From: JAENVU01 sp963765075
GTDB lineage: Bacteria > Actinomycetota > Acidimicrobiia > IMCC26256 > JAENVU01
NCBI GenBank assembly: GCA_963765075.1
Contig: CAVXVA010000003.1
Location: 1 to 64,000, forward strand
Reading direction: 5' to 3'
DNA length: 64,000 nucleotides
Shown here: in pieces, positions 7,817 through 18,047 of the stretch
Layout of the letters: every line of letters starts with the position of its first letter
Position numbering within the stretch: the first letter of the stretch is position 1
The notes under the pieces: model-generated
What the model was told of the DNA's origin: nothing
The model's input: only the letters and a program-made list of their open reading frames with translations
The model's database searches: none
Program-made: the position numbers and the translations under genes

Positions 7817-9481
7817 GTGCTCTCGTCATCACGTCAGGCCAGCTTCGACGACCTCGGATCCCCCCTCTCCGAGGTCACCTTCGTCGTCCTCGACCTGGAA
7901 ACCACCGGCGGATCACCGGCCGACTGTGCCATTACCGAGGTCGGCGCGGTCCGGTACCGCGGCGGCGAGCGGCTCGGGACCTTCGAGACCTTGGTCAACC
8001 CGGGCGTCCCTCTCCCACCGTTCATCACCGTGTTGACCGGCATCACCGAGTCGATGCTCATTCCGGCACCGCCCATCGAAGCAGTCCTCCCTCCCCTGCT
8101 CGAGTTCCTCGACGGTGCCGTCATCGTCGGTCACAACATCCGGTTCGACATCTCGTTCCTCGACGCCGCCCTCACCGAACACGGCTACCCGAAACTCGCG
8201 CACCGTCGGGTCGACACCCTGGGTCTCGCGCGCCGCCTCGTGCGCGACGAAGTCCCCGACCTGAAGTTGGGAACCCTGGCCCGTCACCTCCGCGTGGCGG
8301 TCGAACCGTGTCACCGAGCCTTTGCCGATGCCGACGCGACGGCCGAAGTTCTCCACGCGCTGCTCGAGCGGGCGGGAACCTTCGGCGTCCTCGGCCTCGA
8401 CGACCTCCTCGCGCTGCCGACGATCCGTGCTCACCCCTCGGCCAGCAAGCTCAAGCTGACGGCCAAGCTCCCTCGCTCGCCCGGCGTCTACCTGATGAAA
8501 GACCGCGCCGGCCGCGTGCTCTACGTCGGCAAGGCCACCAACCTGCGTTCCCGGGTCCGGTCCTACTTCGGCGGCGACGACCGCAAGAAGGTGCCCCAAC
8601 TCCTGCGGGAAACCGAGGCCATCGACTGGATCGAGTGCAACCACGAACTCGAGGCCGCGGTGCGTGAGCTGCGCCTGATCCATGCGCTGGAACCCCGGTT
8701 CAATCAGCAAGGGAAACGATGGCGGTCCACGGCGTACCTGAAGCTCACGCTCGCCGAGCGATTCCCACGACTCGCGGTCGTACGCGCGGTCAAGGACGAC
8801 GGCGCGCTCTACCTCGGCCCGTTCTCGTCGACCCGTGCCGCGCACACTGTGCGAGAAGGCATCGAATCGGCAGCGGCGTTACGCCGTTGCACCAGCCGGA
8901 TCGGCCGCAAGGCTCCCCTCAGGGAGGACGCCCCGTGCACCGCGGCACAACTCGGGGTGGCGTCGTGTCCATGCACCGGGCACACCAGCGAGGAGGAGTA
9001 CGGCACCGTGGTCGACACCGTCCGCCGCGGGCTCACGGGCGAACCCGATCTCCTGCTCGGTCCGCTGGAGGCACGGATGCACCAACTGGCCGAGACCGAG
9101 CGATTCGAGGAGGCGGCCCTCACCCGCGATCGCCTGGCGGCATTGAGCCGGACACTCCGGCGGCGCCAAACCTTGGAATGGCTCTCGGCGAGCGGTGACA
9201 TGGCCATCGCCGTCGACGGCGGGATCGTCGCGCTGGTCGATGGTCATCTGCAGCTGGGAGAACTCGAACTCGCCGACGCGTCGGCCCCTGATGCCCGGCC
9301 CTCGATCCTCGATCGCCGGCGGGCCGACGAGTTGCTGCTGGTTGCGCGATGGATCGAGCGGGAGACCACCGCCGGTCGCGCTCGGCTGCTCGACGTTTCG
9401 GGCGCACCGTCCTCGCCGCGTCGCGGCGGGCTCCGAGCCTACGAACCGGTATCCCGCCGGGGAATCCGGCGCGGCCGCTGA
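7817..9481 (+). CDS. DEDDh exonuclease fused to a UvrC-like GIY-YIG endonuclease
   Basis: The protein has 554 residues. The N-terminal DnaQ-type 3'-5' exonuclease shows LDLETTGG, GHNIRFDISF and HRAFADADAT (about 20-185). A GIY-YIG domain starts at SPGVYLMKDRAGRVLYVGK (about 225) and leads into a UvrC-like Cys segment (CPCTGHTSEEEY) and a UVR helix (ETERFEEAALTRDRL, about 425-440). The same hybrid is common in actinobacteria, including the mycobacterial Rv2191 type. It probably acts as an accessory DNA-repair nuclease like Cho. The UvrC C-terminal RNase H-like and HhH domains are absent. Confidence 0.85.
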   Translation: MLSSSRQASFDDLGSPLSEVTFVVLDLETTGGSPADCAITEVGAVRYRGGERLGTFETLVNPGVPLPPFITVLTGITESMLIPAPPIEAVLPPLLEFLDGAVIVGHNIRFDISFLDAALTEHGYPKLAHRRVDTLGLARRLVRDEVPDLKLGTLARHLRVAVEPCHRAFADADATAEVLHALLERAGTFGVLGLDDLLALPTIRAHPSASKLKLTAKLPRSPGVYLMKDRAGRVLYVGKATNLRSRVRSYFGGDDRKKVPQLLRETEAIDWIECNHELEAAVRELRLIHALEPRFNQQGKRWRSTAYLKLTLAERFPRLAVVRAVKDDGALYLGPFSSTRAAHTVREGIESAAALRRCTSRIGRKAPLREDAPCTAAQLGVASCPCTGHTSEEEYGTVVDTVRRGLTGEPDLLLGPLEARMHQLAETERFEEAALTRDRLAALSRTLRRRQTLEWLSASGDMAIAVDGGIVALVDGHLQLGELELADASAPDARPSILDRRRADELLLVARWIERETTAGRARLLDVSGAPSSPRRGGLRAYEPVSRRGIRRGR

Positions 9482-10291
9482 TCGGTGGGCGGGGCCACCG
9501 TCTCGGTCGGCACTGCCGGCTCCGGCGCGGGTCGGCGCGGCGGGCGCCGCGCACCGGCCGCGGCGCCACTGACGCCGCCTGCGGAACCCGGCCCGGGGCG
9601 GGGCGACGCGGTCGGTTTCGCCGACGGCACCGGCCGTGGGGACTGACCGGCGGCGGGTGGGCGCGTCGGAACCTTGCGGGCGCCCGCAGGCTTCGAGGAT
9701 CGGACGGGTCCGCCCGCCGCCGCTCCCGCGACCGCGGTGGCCGGGACCTTCTGTTTGAGTGGGGCGGTCGGTCGCGACGATCGACGGGCCCACCACGCGG
9801 GTCCGTCGATGAACGCCGTCGCCAGGATCGTCGCGAACAAACCCCAGATCGGGACGAGGATAAAGAGGCGGAAGTAGGTCCCGAAGCCGTCGTCGATCAT
9901 CGAGTCGAGCACCTGTTGGCTCCCGGCGATACCGGTCCACTTGGCGAAGCTCCGCACGATCAGCGCCGACACCAACAACGCCACGACCCAGAGCAGGATC
10001 CGAACCGGCAACCGCATCGGCTCGCCCGACGGGCGCCAACCCGTGCGACCGGCTCGAGCCGTCGACGCCGACGTACGCGGCCGACCCGTCGGAGCCGACG
10101 CGGTTCTGGGATTCGCGGCTGAGCGCGGCAGGTGCCGGACGTGACGCCGGACCCGAGGCGGCGCCGGTTCGGTACTCCCCCGGCACCTTCAGCTGTCGCG
10201 AGCAACGGGCGCACGGGAACACCGGCGTATCCGCCACCGCGTCGAGGCGATGGCGAAACCCACACGCCGGGCATTGCAGTGCGGGCGCCAT
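9439..10291 (-). CDS. Zinc-ribbon plus membrane protein with Pro-rich tail, probable frameshift
   Basis: The ATG at 10291 overlaps the trpD stop (TGATG), suggesting coupling. It begins with a zinc ribbon (CPACGFRHRL, then CARCSRQLKVP). At about 10130-10190 the frame seems to change; the new frame carries a Pro/Arg/Thr linker and then two hydrophobic segments (ILLWVVALLVSALIV and LFILVPIWGLFATIL). A long Pro/Ala/Arg-rich tail ends 43 bp inside the convergent nuclease gene. An ATG at 10017 could start a shorter 192-residue protein. Function is unknown; I join the halves because a zinc ribbon followed by a two-helix module looks like one protein. Confidence 0.5.
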
Positions 10292-11343
10292 CAGGCCGAC
10301 CCGCCGGCAATCGCCTGCGACCGTTCGATCCAGCGGTCCAGGACACCGCGCGCCCGCCCGTCGTCGATGGCGGCGGCGGCGAGGTCAACGCCTTCGGCCC
10401 ACGAGCCGACACGATCCGCAACCTGCAAGGCCGCCGCGGCATTCAACAGCGTCACGTCGCGTCGAGGCCCGGCGTCACCCGCCAACACGCCCCGCAGGAT
10501 CGCGGCATTGACCTCGGCATCGCCACCGCGAAGGTCGTCGCCGGTGGCACGCGCCAAACCGAAGTCCAACGGTTCGATCGACTCCTTGGTCATGGCACCG
10601 TCTCGCACCTGGATCGCCGTCGACGTGTCGAGCGTCGTGAGTTCGTCCAGGCCGTCGTGACCGAAGAAGACCATGGCGTGCGTCGCGCCCAGCTCGACCA
10701 GGGTCGCGGCCACTCGTTCCGCCATTGCCGGATCGCCAACCCCCACGACCTGGCGTTTCACCCGAGCCGGGTTCGCCAGCGGACCGAGGAAGTTGAACGT
10801 GGTCGGAACCCCGAGCTGGGCCCGCGCGGGTCCGGCGAAGCGCATCGCCGGGTGGAACTTCTGGGCGAAACAGAAACCAATTCCCACTTCGTCGATGCAC
10901 CGAGCCACCCCGGCACCATCGAGGTCGATCACGACACCGAGTGCTTCGAGCACATCGGCGGAACCACACTGCGACGACGCGGCGCGGTTGCCGTGTTTCG
11001 AGACGCGCACACCGGCGCCGGCCGCGACGAGCGCCGCGGTCGTCGAAATGTTGAACGTGTGAGAGCGATCGCCGCCGGTCCCACACGTGTCGATCAGTGG
11101 TCCCGCATCGGCTTCGCTCGCGACCGTCACCGTGCCCGCGTACCGGAGCATCGTGCGGACCAATGCGGCGAGCTCGGCCGGCGTTTCACCCTTGGATCGA
11201 AGCGCGACTGCGAAGGCCGCGATCTGAGCGTCGGACGCTTCGCCGTCGAGGATCGTGGCCATGGCCGCGTCGATGAGTTCGGCATCGAGATCGACCCGGC
11301 GCATCAGCGGCAGCAGGACGTCGGGCCAGTTCACCGAAGCCAC
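10291..11343 (-). CDS. trpD: Anthranilate phosphoribosyltransferase
   Basis: This enzyme transfers phosphoribose from PRPP to anthranilate, the second committed step of tryptophan synthesis. The 350-residue length is normal. The PRPP loop GTGGD is at 88-92, KHGNR at 116-120, and FNFLGPLANPA in the glycosyltransferase-3 domain. No other trp gene is in the window. The stop overlaps the start of the zinc-ribbon membrane protein. Confidence 0.95.
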   Translation of the reverse strand: MASVNWPDVLLPLMRRVDLDAELIDAAMATILDGEASDAQIAAFAVALRSKGETPAELAALVRTMLRYAGTVTVASEADAGPLIDTCGTGGDRSHTFNISTTAALVAAGAGVRVSKHGNRAASSQCGSADVLEALGVVIDLDGAGVARCIDEVGIGFCFAQKFHPAMRFAGPARAQLGVPTTFNFLGPLANPARVKRQVVGVGDPAMAERVAATLVELGATHAMVFFGHDGLDELTTLDTSTAIQVRDGAMTKESIEPLDFGLARATGDDLRGGDAEVNAAILRGVLAGDAGPRRDVTLLNAAAALQVADRVGSWAEGVDLAAAAIDDGRARGVLDRWIERSQAIAGGSA

Positions 11344-11444
11344 CCCTCACCCAACGTGGCGGTGCCGCCACGATTCGCACGACCGGCGTCGCCTACGACC
11401 CCGGCCTGCGTCCGGGAGAGTTCGAAATCCATGAGGAATCGAGC

Positions 11445-12968
11445 CTACCGGGCACCCGGGTCCGGGTCGGGGTTGTCTCGGGCGGGTCCCAGGTTCGAAG
11501 AATCGCCGTCCGGATGGTGGTCGGCCATCCATCGGGCCTCCATCTCCCCCAACGGCGACGACGGCGGGCCATTGACCCACGGCCACAGTTCCTCCCCGAC
11601 CGAGCGCCAGTCGGCGGTCGCTCCCAGTTGCGCCAACACCGCGAACAGCCCGAGGTTCACCCGCTGCACCACCACGAAGGCCGGTGGCACATTGGCGTGG
11701 CGCATGACCTCGCCGTAGGGACCGTTGCGGTCGAAGAAACGGCGGACGGTCTCGCTCGCGAACTCCCCCGTCATCGAGTGAGGACCGCGTACCCGCATGT
11801 GTGAATAGAAGTGCCCGAAGTACTCGGTGATGGCCTCGTCGCTGACGGGTGCCCCCGGCTGCAAGAACCCCGCGTGCTCCATGGCCCGGCGAAACTCGAC
11901 GGGATCCGGATCGAGCACGATGGTTTCGATGAGCCGTCGAATCCGCGCGATGTCGGCCGGCGCGAACTGCTTGACGAGACCGAAGTCGAGGAAGGTCACC
12001 CGCCCATCGGGCCGGAAGAGGTAGTTGCCCGGATGGGGGTCGCCGTTGAACAGATGCAATCGATAGAACGAACGAAAGACGAATCGAAAGATCGCCTCGC
12101 CCGCAAGATCGCGTTGTTCCACCGACCAGGTCTCCGCCTCGGAGAACCGCACGCCTTCCGCGAGTTCAGACGTCAACACTCGCTCGGCACTCAGTTCCGG
12201 AATCACCCCCGGAACGTGAATGAACGGGTGATGCGCGTAGTAGTCGGCGAACTGTTGCTGTCGACGGGCCTCGAGCGTGTAATCGAGCTCCTCCCGGAGT
12301 CGTTCGCGCAGCTCGTCGACGAGCGGTCCCGACTCGAAGCCCGGATACGCCCGACCGATACCACCGAACAGCAGGCCGAGATTCCCGAGGTCGGACTCCA
12401 CCGCTTCGGCAATGCCGGGGTATTGGATCTTGACGGCGACCGCCCGACCTTCGTGCGTCAACGCCCGATGGACCTGGCCGATGGATGCGGCGGCGATCGG
12501 ATCGGGGTCGAACGTCGCGAACACCGTGTCCGGCGGCGCGCCGAGCTGGTCCTCGATCATGTGGGCGACGAGCTCGACACTCATCGGCGGCGCATCTTGC
12601 TGGAGCTGAGCCAACGCCGTGCGAACGTGCTCCGGGAGCCCCTCGTCGAGGTAGCTCACCATCTGGCCGAGCTTCATCAGCGCGCCCTTCATCGCGCCGA
12701 GTTCGCGCACGACGTCCTCGGCGTGGCGGAGTTCGACCCGGCGGTCGATGGCTTCCCGGCGGGCCGCCGACGCGAAAACGCGCTGGGCGCCCGCAACCGT
12801 TTGGCGCCCACCGGCGCGGGCACCGAGACGCGCAAGCCGCACATTGCGACCCATCGTCGTCGACGTCGCGACGGGTGCGACACGAGGAGCGGCGCGGCGG
12901 GCCAGGACCGCGACCACGAAACCGGTGGCCGCGCCGAGACCGAGACCGACCGCGACCGGGCGCTTCAT
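11445..12968 (-). CDS. ABC1/AarF/UbiB family atypical kinase
   Basis: This 507-residue protein has an N-terminal membrane segment (VGLGLGAATGFVVAVLA). The family KxGQ motif is seen in LMKLGQM, the Ala-rich loop in AAASIGQVH, the lysine in AVKIQYP, and the catalytic and metal motifs in NGDPHPGN and FLDFG. UbiB-like kinases support isoprenoid-quinone synthesis in many bacteria. Actinobacteria make menaquinone, so its target here is unknown. The final 25 residues are Asp/Pro/Arg-rich and probably disordered. Confidence 0.85.
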   Translation of the reverse strand: MKRPVAVGLGLGAATGFVVAVLARRAAPRVAPVATSTTMGRNVRLARLGARAGGRQTVAGAQRVFASAARREAIDRRVELRHAEDVVRELGAMKGALMKLGQMVSYLDEGLPEHVRTALAQLQQDAPPMSVELVAHMIEDQLGAPPDTVFATFDPDPIAAASIGQVHRALTHEGRAVAVKIQYPGIAEAVESDLGNLGLLFGGIGRAYPGFESGPLVDELRERLREELDYTLEARRQQQFADYYAHHPFIHVPGVIPELSAERVLTSELAEGVRFSEAETWSVEQRDLAGEAIFRFVFRSFYRLHLFNGDPHPGNYLFRPDGRVTFLDFGLVKQFAPADIARIRRLIETIVLDPDPVEFRRAMEHAGFLQPGAPVSDEAITEYFGHFYSHMRVRGPHSMTGEFASETVRRFFDRNGPYGEVMRHANVPPAFVVVQRVNLGLFAVLAQLGATADWRSVGEELWPWVNGPPSSPLGEMEARWMADHHPDGDSSNLGPARDNPDPDPGAR

Positions 12969-13040
12969 CAGGACGACGTTAGAGGGCGCCTCGGAAGAGA
13001 CACCGCTCCGAGCGAGACCGGGCGGCGGAGTGCGCCGGAG

Positions 13041-13310
13041 TTACGCGGCGGTGCGACGGCGGCGGCGAATCAGCCGACGACGTTCGCGCGAACTCAGACC
13101 GCCCCAGACTCCATGCTTCTCGCGGACGGCAATCGCGTGTTCGAGACACACTTCGCGGACCGGACATTGGAAGCACACGGCGCGGGCCGCGTCCGAGGCC
13201 CGCTCATCCTCCTCCTCGAGGTCGGGGTGGAAGATCGCCGGGTCGACGCCGCGACAGAGTGCAAGATCTCGCCAGTCCGTGACTGGCGCCAGAACCGTCA
13301 TCGCAATCAT
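13041..13310 (-). CDS. WhiB family Fe-S transcriptional regulator
   Basis: The protein has 89 residues from the ATG at 13310, chosen because GAGG lies 6 nt upstream. Four cysteines (C19, C46, C49, C55) hold the 4Fe-4S cluster. The turn GVWGG (67-71) is followed by a basic tail (RERRRLIRRRRR) that contacts DNA. WhiB proteins bind region 4 of the primary sigma factor and respond to redox or NO. The order C-C..C-C and short length resemble WhiB1/WhiB2-type proteins; the exact class is not clear. The family is confined to actinobacteria and their phages. Confidence 0.92.
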   Translation of the reverse strand: MIAMTVLAPVTDWRDLALCRGVDPAIFHPDLEEEDERASDAARAVCFQCPVREVCLEHAIAVREKHGVWGGLSSRERRRLIRRRRRTAA

Positions 13311-13449
13311 GGGGTGCCTCATGGGGGTCGTACGGACGAACGGCGTCTTGTCGGCGCGTATTCCGCCGGACCTGAGTCGATTCCCTCCGCCCTGGGCCAT
13401 CCGACCCGGACGAATCAGCGCCGAAAGCACTCTCGTAGGATCTCGGGAA

Positions 13450-14750
13450 ATGGATTCCCGCCGTACCCGAGGTCAGATCACCGCCATTGCGTGCGCGGTC
13501 GCAGTGACCTTTCCGGGCCTGTTCCTGCGGGTCAGTGGGGCCCACGGGACCGCGTGGGTGCAGGCCATCGTTTTCGGCCTCGCGGTCGTGGGTCGGCGTT
13601 CCCTGGCCTGGGCGGCCGAAGCGCTCCAACTCGACGTTTCGCAGGGTCTCGCGCTGGCCGTTCTCGCACTCATCGCGGTGCTGCCCGAGTACGCCGTCGA
13701 CTTCGCGTTCACGTGCGAAGGCGGGACGAGACCCCGAGAAGTACGCGCCGCTCGCGCTGGCGAACATGACGGGCGGCAACCGTCTGCTGATCGGCGTCGG
13801 CTGGTCGATGGTGGTGCTCCTGGCGGCGTGGCGGATCACGCAGCATCGCTCGCAGACGACGGGTACGAAGGCGAGATCGACGACCGACGTGCACGCTCGA
13901 GCCGTCCGCACTCGATCGAGATCGCGCTTCCTCGCCGCTGGCGACGATCTACTCGCTGACGCTGCCGCTGAAGCACACGATCACGCTGTTCGACGTGGTC
14001 GTGCTCATCAGTATCTTCGTCGCGTACATGGTCCGCGATCGCGCGCGCGCCGGCCGAGGAACCGCACCTGGTCGGGCCGGCGCGACTCATCGGCTCGCTG
14101 CCCGACGACGCAGCGACGGATCGTGGTCGGCGATGCTCCTCGTGTACGCGGCCGGCGTGATCTTCGCTGTGCGCGGAGCCGTTCGCCGAGTCGCTGGTCG
14201 CACATCGGCGAGGAGGTTCGGCATCGAGGACGTTCCTGCTCGTGCAGTGGGTCGCGCCGCTCGCGTCGGAAGCGCCGGAGCTGCTCATCGCCGGACTGTT
14301 CGCGTGGCGCCTGAACACCGAGCGCCGGGCTCGGCACGCTGGTGTCGTCGAAGGTCAACCAGTGGACGCTGCTCGTCGGCACGCTGCCGATCGTGTTCGC
14401 GGTGTCGTCGGACTCGCTGCCACGGCCTGCCGCTCGACACGTTGCAGCGCGAGGAGCTGTTCCTGACCGCCGCGCAGTCGGTGTTCGCGGTGGCCGTGCT
14501 CGCCAACCGTTCGATCTCGGTGAAGGAAGCCTTCACGCTGTTCGGCCTCTTCATCTCGCAGTTCGTTCTCGGTGCCGTACTGCCCGACGACCTTCACGAA
14601 ATCGAACGAATCGTCGTAGGAACGGGTACCGTCCTCGCTGCCGTCATCTTCACTCGGAAGCGGCGTACTCTGCGCGCCTTGCTTCGCAACGCATTCCGTA
14701 CCCCGCTCACCGACCTGGTCCACGGCGACGCGCCGGAGCCGGCGGCATGA
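13450..14750 (+). pseudogene. Sodium/calcium exchanger-type cation antiporter, broken by several frameshifts
   Basis: Segments of one membrane protein lie in all three forward frames. Frame 1 has MDSRRTRGQITAIAC to about 13715. Frame 2 has EKYAPLALANMTGGNRLL, the conserved alpha-repeat motif of the exchanger family. Later pieces include TIYSLTLPLKHTITLFDVV, VGTLPIVFAVSSDSL and SVKEAFTLFGLFISQFVL, ending at the TGA at 14748-14750. At least five one-base shifts are needed, the first at tgcgaag near 13716. Length and order match an intact antiporter of about 430 residues. Such error density suggests poor local assembly, but true decay cannot be excluded. Confidence 0.65.
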
Positions 14751-15253
14751 CGGGTCCGTCGATCATCGACCGGTCCGCGGTGGCGCGCGGCGCTGCGGTC
14801 GGCGTGTTGATGTTCGTACCGCTCTCGGCCGTGCGGGTCGCCATCGACCGGAACGTCGAGGACTTCGATCACAGCGGTTGGGCCCCGGCGTTCGCGCTCG
14901 CCCTCTTCGCCGTCTATGTGGTGGCGGGATTCGTGGCGGCCCGCATGGCGCCGGATGCCCCGTATTCGAACGGCTCGGTCGGTGCCATCGGCGCCTTCGT
15001 CGGATGGATTCCGATCCGCATCCTCATCTGGGCGGTGCGCGATTCCGACCAGGCGTTGTTCAGCGGTCGCACCCCCGCGCTCACCGTCGGCGGCATCTTC
15101 GGCCAGCTGATGTTCGCCGCGTTCTTCGGCGTGATGGGTGGCTACGTGGCGTCGCGCCGATCCCGATCGGCGAGATGGCGGAGGCCGACCCGACGGCGTG
15201 AAGATCCGCGACCACCTCGGCGAAGTGACCGGGGTCGGGCGCACGGTTGTTGA
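14747..15253 (+). CDS. Small membrane protein of unknown function
   Basis: The ATG at 14747 overlaps the antiporter stop (ATGA). Four hydrophobic segments are visible (for example AVGVLMFVPLSAVRVAI, FALALFAVYVVAGFVAA, VGAIGAFVGWIPIRILI and GGIFGQLMFAAFFGVMGG), as in TIGR04086-like four-helix proteins. After GGYVASRR the reading becomes Arg-rich and runs into the convergent gene, and a neighbouring frame would stop at 15201. The true end is therefore uncertain. It probably belongs to the antiporter operon. Confidence 0.55.
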   Translation: MTGPSIIDRSAVARGAAVGVLMFVPLSAVRVAIDRNVEDFDHSGWAPAFALALFAVYVVAGFVAARMAPDAPYSNGSVGAIGAFVGWIPIRILIWAVRDSDQALFSGRTPALTVGGIFGQLMFAAFFGVMGGYVASRRSRSARWRRPTRRREDPRPPRRSDRGRAHGC

Positions 15254-16193
15254 CCAGGCTGACCGATCGTGAGATGCCGGCGAGCCGCGACTCCAATCTC
15301 GGCGCGATCTCGTGCGGCTCCCCCACCACCGCGATCGTCGTCGATGAGGTCGTCGGGGATCAGCTCGCTCATCTCGGCCCAGCGGTTCTCCCGCGCCATC
15401 GCGCGCAACCTCGGGTGAAGATCGTCGAAGCCTTCGAGTGCGAAGACCGGGGCGTACGCCGGGGTCGAGCCGTAGAACGCGAGCTGTTCACGCACCGCTT
15501 CCCGACTGCGAGCGAACTCGGCCTCGTTCCGACCGGTCACGACGATCGTGACGCACACCACTTCGACGTCGTTCGCGTCACGCCCGGAACGCTTCGGCAC
15601 CTCGGGCGATCGCGGGCAGGGTGATTTCGCGCAGCGATCGGCGCGTGTTGACCGGGTGGACGAGGAATCCGTCGGCGACCTCGCCCGCGACCTCGGTCAT
15701 CTTCGGACCGACTCCGGCCGTCAGGATGCGCGGCCGGCCGAACGGGTTCGGCCCCGGATCGAACGCGGGAATCATGCGCGTGTGGGTGAAGAACTCGCCC
15801 CGGAAATCGAGCGGCGTGCCGTGTTCCCAGCGTCCCAGATCGCACGGATCGCCGAGACGTATCTCGCGCATGCGGCCGGCGGGCCGCGACCACGGCATCG
15901 AGAACCGTTGCTCGACGTGCGGGCGGACCTGCGTGCCGATGCCCAGGACGAACCGCCCGCCGGTGACCGTCTGCAGGTCCCAGCCGAGGTTGGCCAGGGT
16001 CATCGGCGTACGGGCAAACGCGATCGCGATCGCGGTGCCGAGCTCGATCGTCGTCGTGTGCTCCGCGGCGACCGCCAGCGGCACGAACGGGTCGTGCTTC
16101 GCCTCGAAGGAGAAGGCCCGGTCGTACCCGACCGCTTCCAACGCCGGGTAGATCGTGCGCGGCCTCGGTGAGATCGTCGGTCGGGACGGTCAT
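15142..16193 (-). pseudogene. LLM-class (F420-type) flavin-dependent oxidoreductase, broken by frameshifts
   Basis: The start is MTVPTDDLTEAA at 16193. A shift near 16155 moves to the frame with IYPALEAVGYDRAFSFEAKHD, TLANLGWDLQTVTGGRFVLGIGT and GVGPKMTEVAGEVADGF. A second shift near 15585 gives VEVVCVTIVVTGRNEAEFA and GFDDLHPRLRAMA. A third near 15345 gives VVGEPHEIAPRLESRL. Together these form a luciferase-like TIM barrel of about 340 residues of the F420-dependent type common in actinobacteria. The 3' end overlaps the membrane-protein gene and is not resolved. The substrate is unknown. Confidence 0.7.
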
Positions 16194-16274
16194 CGACACG
16201 TGCCACGGCCGTTCCGATGGTGGGGTTTCCGCGTCGCTCACGCCCCACGTTGGCATACGTGCCACACTCTCGGG

Positions 16275-16638
16275 GCGGTGGTGAGCCGGCTGGGTGGTCG
16301 CGTACGGGCTTGACCCGTCCGAGGAACGTCCGGACTCCACAGGGCAAAGTGCTGGGTAACACCCAGTCGGGGCGACCCGCAGGACAGTGCCACAGAAAAC
16401 AAACCGCCGATGGCGGAGCGGCTGCTCCGCACAGGCAAGGTTGCAACGGTGCGGTAAGAGCGCACCAGCGCCCGGGGTGACTCGGGCGGCTAGGTAAACC
16501 CCACTTGGAGCAAGGTCAGACAGGGAGCGAGCGGCCCGTTCAACTCCCGGGTAGACCGCAAGAGTCGTCAGGTAACTGCCGACCGAGATGGATGACCATC
16601 CACGACAGAATCCGGCGTACAGGCCGACTCACCACCGC
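16275..16638 (+). ncRNA. rnpB: RNase P RNA, bacterial type A
   Basis: This is the catalytic RNA of RNase P, which trims tRNA 5' leaders. The ends pair as helix P1: GCGGTGGTGAGCCGGC at 16275-16290 with GCCGACTCACCACCGC at 16623-16638, with one C/A mismatch. Conserved blocks in order are GAGGAACGTCCGGACTCC (P4 5' strand and J3/4), ACAGAAAACAAACCGCC, GGTAAGAGCGCACCAGCGCC, GGCTAGGTAAACCCC and GACAGAATCCGGCGTACAGG near the 3' end. The length of about 364 nt is normal. No protein-coding frame covers it convincingly. Confidence 0.95.
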
Positions 16639-16858
16639 ACCCACTCTGACCTGGGCTTCTAAGTAATGTCGCCCCGCTTGAACGGTGGGCTGGTTCGGCC
16701 CGCCTTGACCGCGCCGAATCACGCCGCGCCCAGGCGGGAGGTTGTCGATCGTGCGTCGCAGGGCCAGCTTCGTCGGCCGCCGCCGTCCGAGGTGACGTTC
16801 CTTTGCCAACTCCCGCTGCGATGAATAGCGTTGGCATCCTCCGGGAAAGGGGCAGGCC

Positions 16859-17694
16859 ATGGCGAGGGTGTTTCTATTCGCAAAGACACGCGATCAAGCG
16901 TGGGACGATTCCAGGGCTCGACTGACGTTCTCCATGAACTTCGGCGCGAAGTTCGACACTCTGTCGTCAACTTTTGATGCCGACATCGGGCGCAACGCAG
17001 GTCGCATCTGGCGGATCCAGGATCGGCTTCGCGAAGATGTCGTCCCGATGCTCGCGAGGCCAAAGCCGATTCGCGTTCCGAAATCCATTCGAGTGATCGG
17101 CTCGGACTGGACTGGCTTTTCGGCTGGGTGGAGGAGGAACCCTCGGGGATCGCGGACTTGATCACCTTGCGGAACTTCGTCGACGAGGCCCTCAGCGTGG
17201 ACGAGAAGGAAGGCGAGGTCTCAATCCCTTTGGGTCACTATCCCGAGCTCAACTTGGATGACCCGATCGAGGAACTCCTCGTCTTTGCAGCAAGGGCTAG
17301 TACGGCAAGCGGTTTAGACTCGGATGCCTCTTCGAAGTACTTCCTCAATATCCTGAAGAGCCGTGCGCGGATTGAACTCACAGGCTTCTCCTCGATGGCG
17401 GTCGGTGAAGCCGGGGTTTGGCGGTTCCGTCTCGCGAATCCCTTCTCGGCACGGTGGCTGTACCAGAACTACGTGTTTGAGTCGATCCAGTTCGAGCTTG
17501 AACTCCACGGGTACTCGGCTGAGAGGGTGGGCGATTCCGCGCTCGTCGGTCTCGGCACCTCGCAAGGCGGTGGGACGCGGGCAGCGAAGGTACTGGCCTC
17601 ACACACAGGTGGTGCGCCAGCCGAAATCCATTCACCGCCGTTCGTGACTCCTACGGCGCAGATGTACCTCCGTTTCCGTATTCCGAACCCATGA
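16859..17694 (+). CDS. Orphan protein in a lower-GC islet next to rnpB, one frameshift
   Basis: The start is MARVFLFAKTRDQAWD at 16859. The frame changes near 17055, after REDVVPMLA, into EAKADSRSEIHSSDRLGLDW and continues to the stop at 17692-17694. The joined product is about 278 residues: a charged, probably helical first part, then a globular part ending in QMYLRFRIPNP. Base composition and codons (AAA, TTT, GCA, TCA) are visibly less GC-biased than in flanking genes, which suggests transfer. I recognise no domain. The frames could instead be two small genes, but the continuous helix-like reading across the shift favours one. Confidence 0.5.
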
Positions 17695-17802
17695 CATGAG
17701 TGTGGCTGCGGCGTCAGCAATTGGACATTTCGGCGCGTTCCGTCCGATAAATTGCGGGGAGGTGTCCATCGGGAGGGCGAGCAAGGGGCACAAGGAGAAG
17801 CA

Positions 17803-18039
17803 ATGAAACGGCTTGTTCACGTCTTGGCGGCATCGGCAGTGGCGCTCGGGGCCACAGCAGGACTCGGCATCGCAACCGCCGGAGCATCCGGCGAGCATGC
17901 ACCCTGCAGCATCTCGGGGAATCCGGCGACCGGACCAACCTCGGTGTTAGAGATCAGGAGTCACCAACCTTTTGGCGGTGACGCCAACCCCGGCTTCGCA
18001 GGTCCGGGAGTCAGCACCTTCTGCCGACCAACTCGGTAG
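17803..18039 (+). CDS. Small secreted protein of unknown function
   Basis: The product has 78 residues. AAGGAG about 6 nt before the ATG at 17803 sets the start. The N-terminus MKRLVHVLAASAVALGATAG is a signal peptide with probable cleavage after ATAGA. The mature part of about 50 residues is Gly/Pro/Ser-rich and has two cysteines (APCSIS and TFCRP) that could form a disulfide. A strong hairpin follows the stop within 10 nt. Confidence 0.6.
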   Translation: MKRLVHVLAASAVALGATAGLGIATAGASGEHAPCSISGNPATGPTSVLEIRSHQPFGGDANPGFAGPGVSTFCRPTR

Positions 18040-18047
18040 GAACTGCT

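Noticed and set aside
9960..10442. Minus-strand open frame 9960-10442 in a third frame
   Set aside because: It overlaps trpD and the zinc-ribbon protein in another frame and is Arg/Pro-rich without motifs.
13535..14314. Several overlapping short frames at 13.5-14.7 kb as separate genes
   Set aside because: Each holds only one motif-bearing piece of a single cation exchanger in the right order; the rest is Arg/Ser-rich noise.
16540..17165. Minus-strand frames across rnpB and the islet as genes
   Set aside because: They cross the structured RNase P RNA and lack domain features; the plus-strand orphan gene is the better reading.
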